Assembly (NCBI GenBank): GCA_025618425.1
Contig: CM046838.1
Span: forward strand, 17,013,129-17,077,128
Reading direction: 5' to 3'
Origin: Heliocidaris tuberculata
Taxonomy: Eukaryota; Echinodermata; Echinoidea; Camarodonta; Echinometridae
DNA length: 64,000 nt
Numbering within the stretch: the first letter of the stretch is position 1; every line of letters begins with the position of its first letter. Below the pieces are notes generated by a model. The model ran no database searches. It was not told where the DNA came from and was given only the letters and a program-made list of their open reading frames with translations. Shown here in pieces: positions 63,961-64,000 of this stretch. A program made the translations under genes and the position numbers.

Positions 63961-64000
63961 TGACAGGGTCGGCCATTCACTTAGATGGCCGACCCTGTCA
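63961..64000. repeat. Perfect 16-bp hairpin at the window end
   Basis: TGACAGGGTCGGCCAT is followed by an 8-base loop (TCACTTAG) and its exact complement, ending on the last base of the window. It may be the first hairpin of a mobile element continuing outside. Confidence 0.85.

Larger units (their letters stand above)
60954..64000. other. Gene-free right flank
   Basis: AT-rich sequence with poly(G)/(C) runs (about 61,264, 61,425, 62,505 and 62,619-62,640), a CAA repeat (62,943-62,973) and a terminal hairpin (63961-64000). No exon, LINE or SINE was recognised. Confidence 0.5.

Overview
The window is animal nuclear DNA. It has AT-rich introns, GT-AG splice junctions with one GC-AG exception, many short palindromic DNA transposons, LINE and SINE fragments, and long microsatellites. 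The repeat style (dense TACATGTA palindromes, TTAA-flanked foldback elements, a hairpin repeat opening TTAGCTCATC, and a DIRS retrotransposon) is what I associate with echinoderms, most likely a sea urchin. That is inference from style, not a database match.

The only host gene I can support lies on the plus strand, with 18 internal exons spread over 1724-51013. All 17 junctions are phase-compatible and together leave one open frame of 2,419 codons (7,257 nt). The first exon begins at a splice acceptor and the last ends at a splice donor, so both gene ends lie outside what I can see. Recognisable segments (a PEAVWLAHELGDWK-type block, a LPAPPYYCPQPE block, a large disordered middle and a C-terminal coiled coil) suggest CPLANE1 (C5orf42/JBTS17). 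This is a very large protein of the cilium base, part of the ciliogenesis and planar polarity effector module, and is mutated in Joubert syndrome 17. The name comes from memory of the family and needs a search.

Layout: 1-5.3 kb holds the first two exons, a minus-strand SINE and two TTAA-flanked MITEs. 5.3-24.0 kb is one giant intron. It contains a 600-bp CT microsatellite, a TAA-flanked MITE with a second transposon nested in it (11-bp target duplication), duplicated unknown sequence, a Helitron-like 3' end, and a 5.8-kb array of a long repeat bounded by hairpins and carrying tRNA-Gly-like sequences and many TGACGTCA sites. 24.0-34.7 kb is the exon-dense core, including a 2.47-kb exon, a duplicated dead exon copy and an L2-like LINE tail. 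34.7-43.7 kb is a 9-kb intron with several MITEs. 43.7-51.0 kb holds the remaining exons, a GC-AG intron and a GAT-rich microsatellite that has amplified a piece of an exon. 51.0-54.2 kb is gene-free as far as I can see, with two local tandem duplications.

54,244-60,953 is a structurally complete DIRS-type tyrosine-recombinase retrotransposon of 6,710 bp. It has 146-bp inverted terminal repeats with unequal extensions and a 101-bp internal complementary region that is exactly the reverse complement of the two joined outer ends. It carries a gag-like ORF, an RT/RNase H ORF with one in-frame stop just before the YLDD box, and a tyrosine recombinase ORF. The GC-rich coding region stands out against the AT-rich host. 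60,954-64,000 has no gene I can support and ends in a perfect 16-bp hairpin at the window edge.
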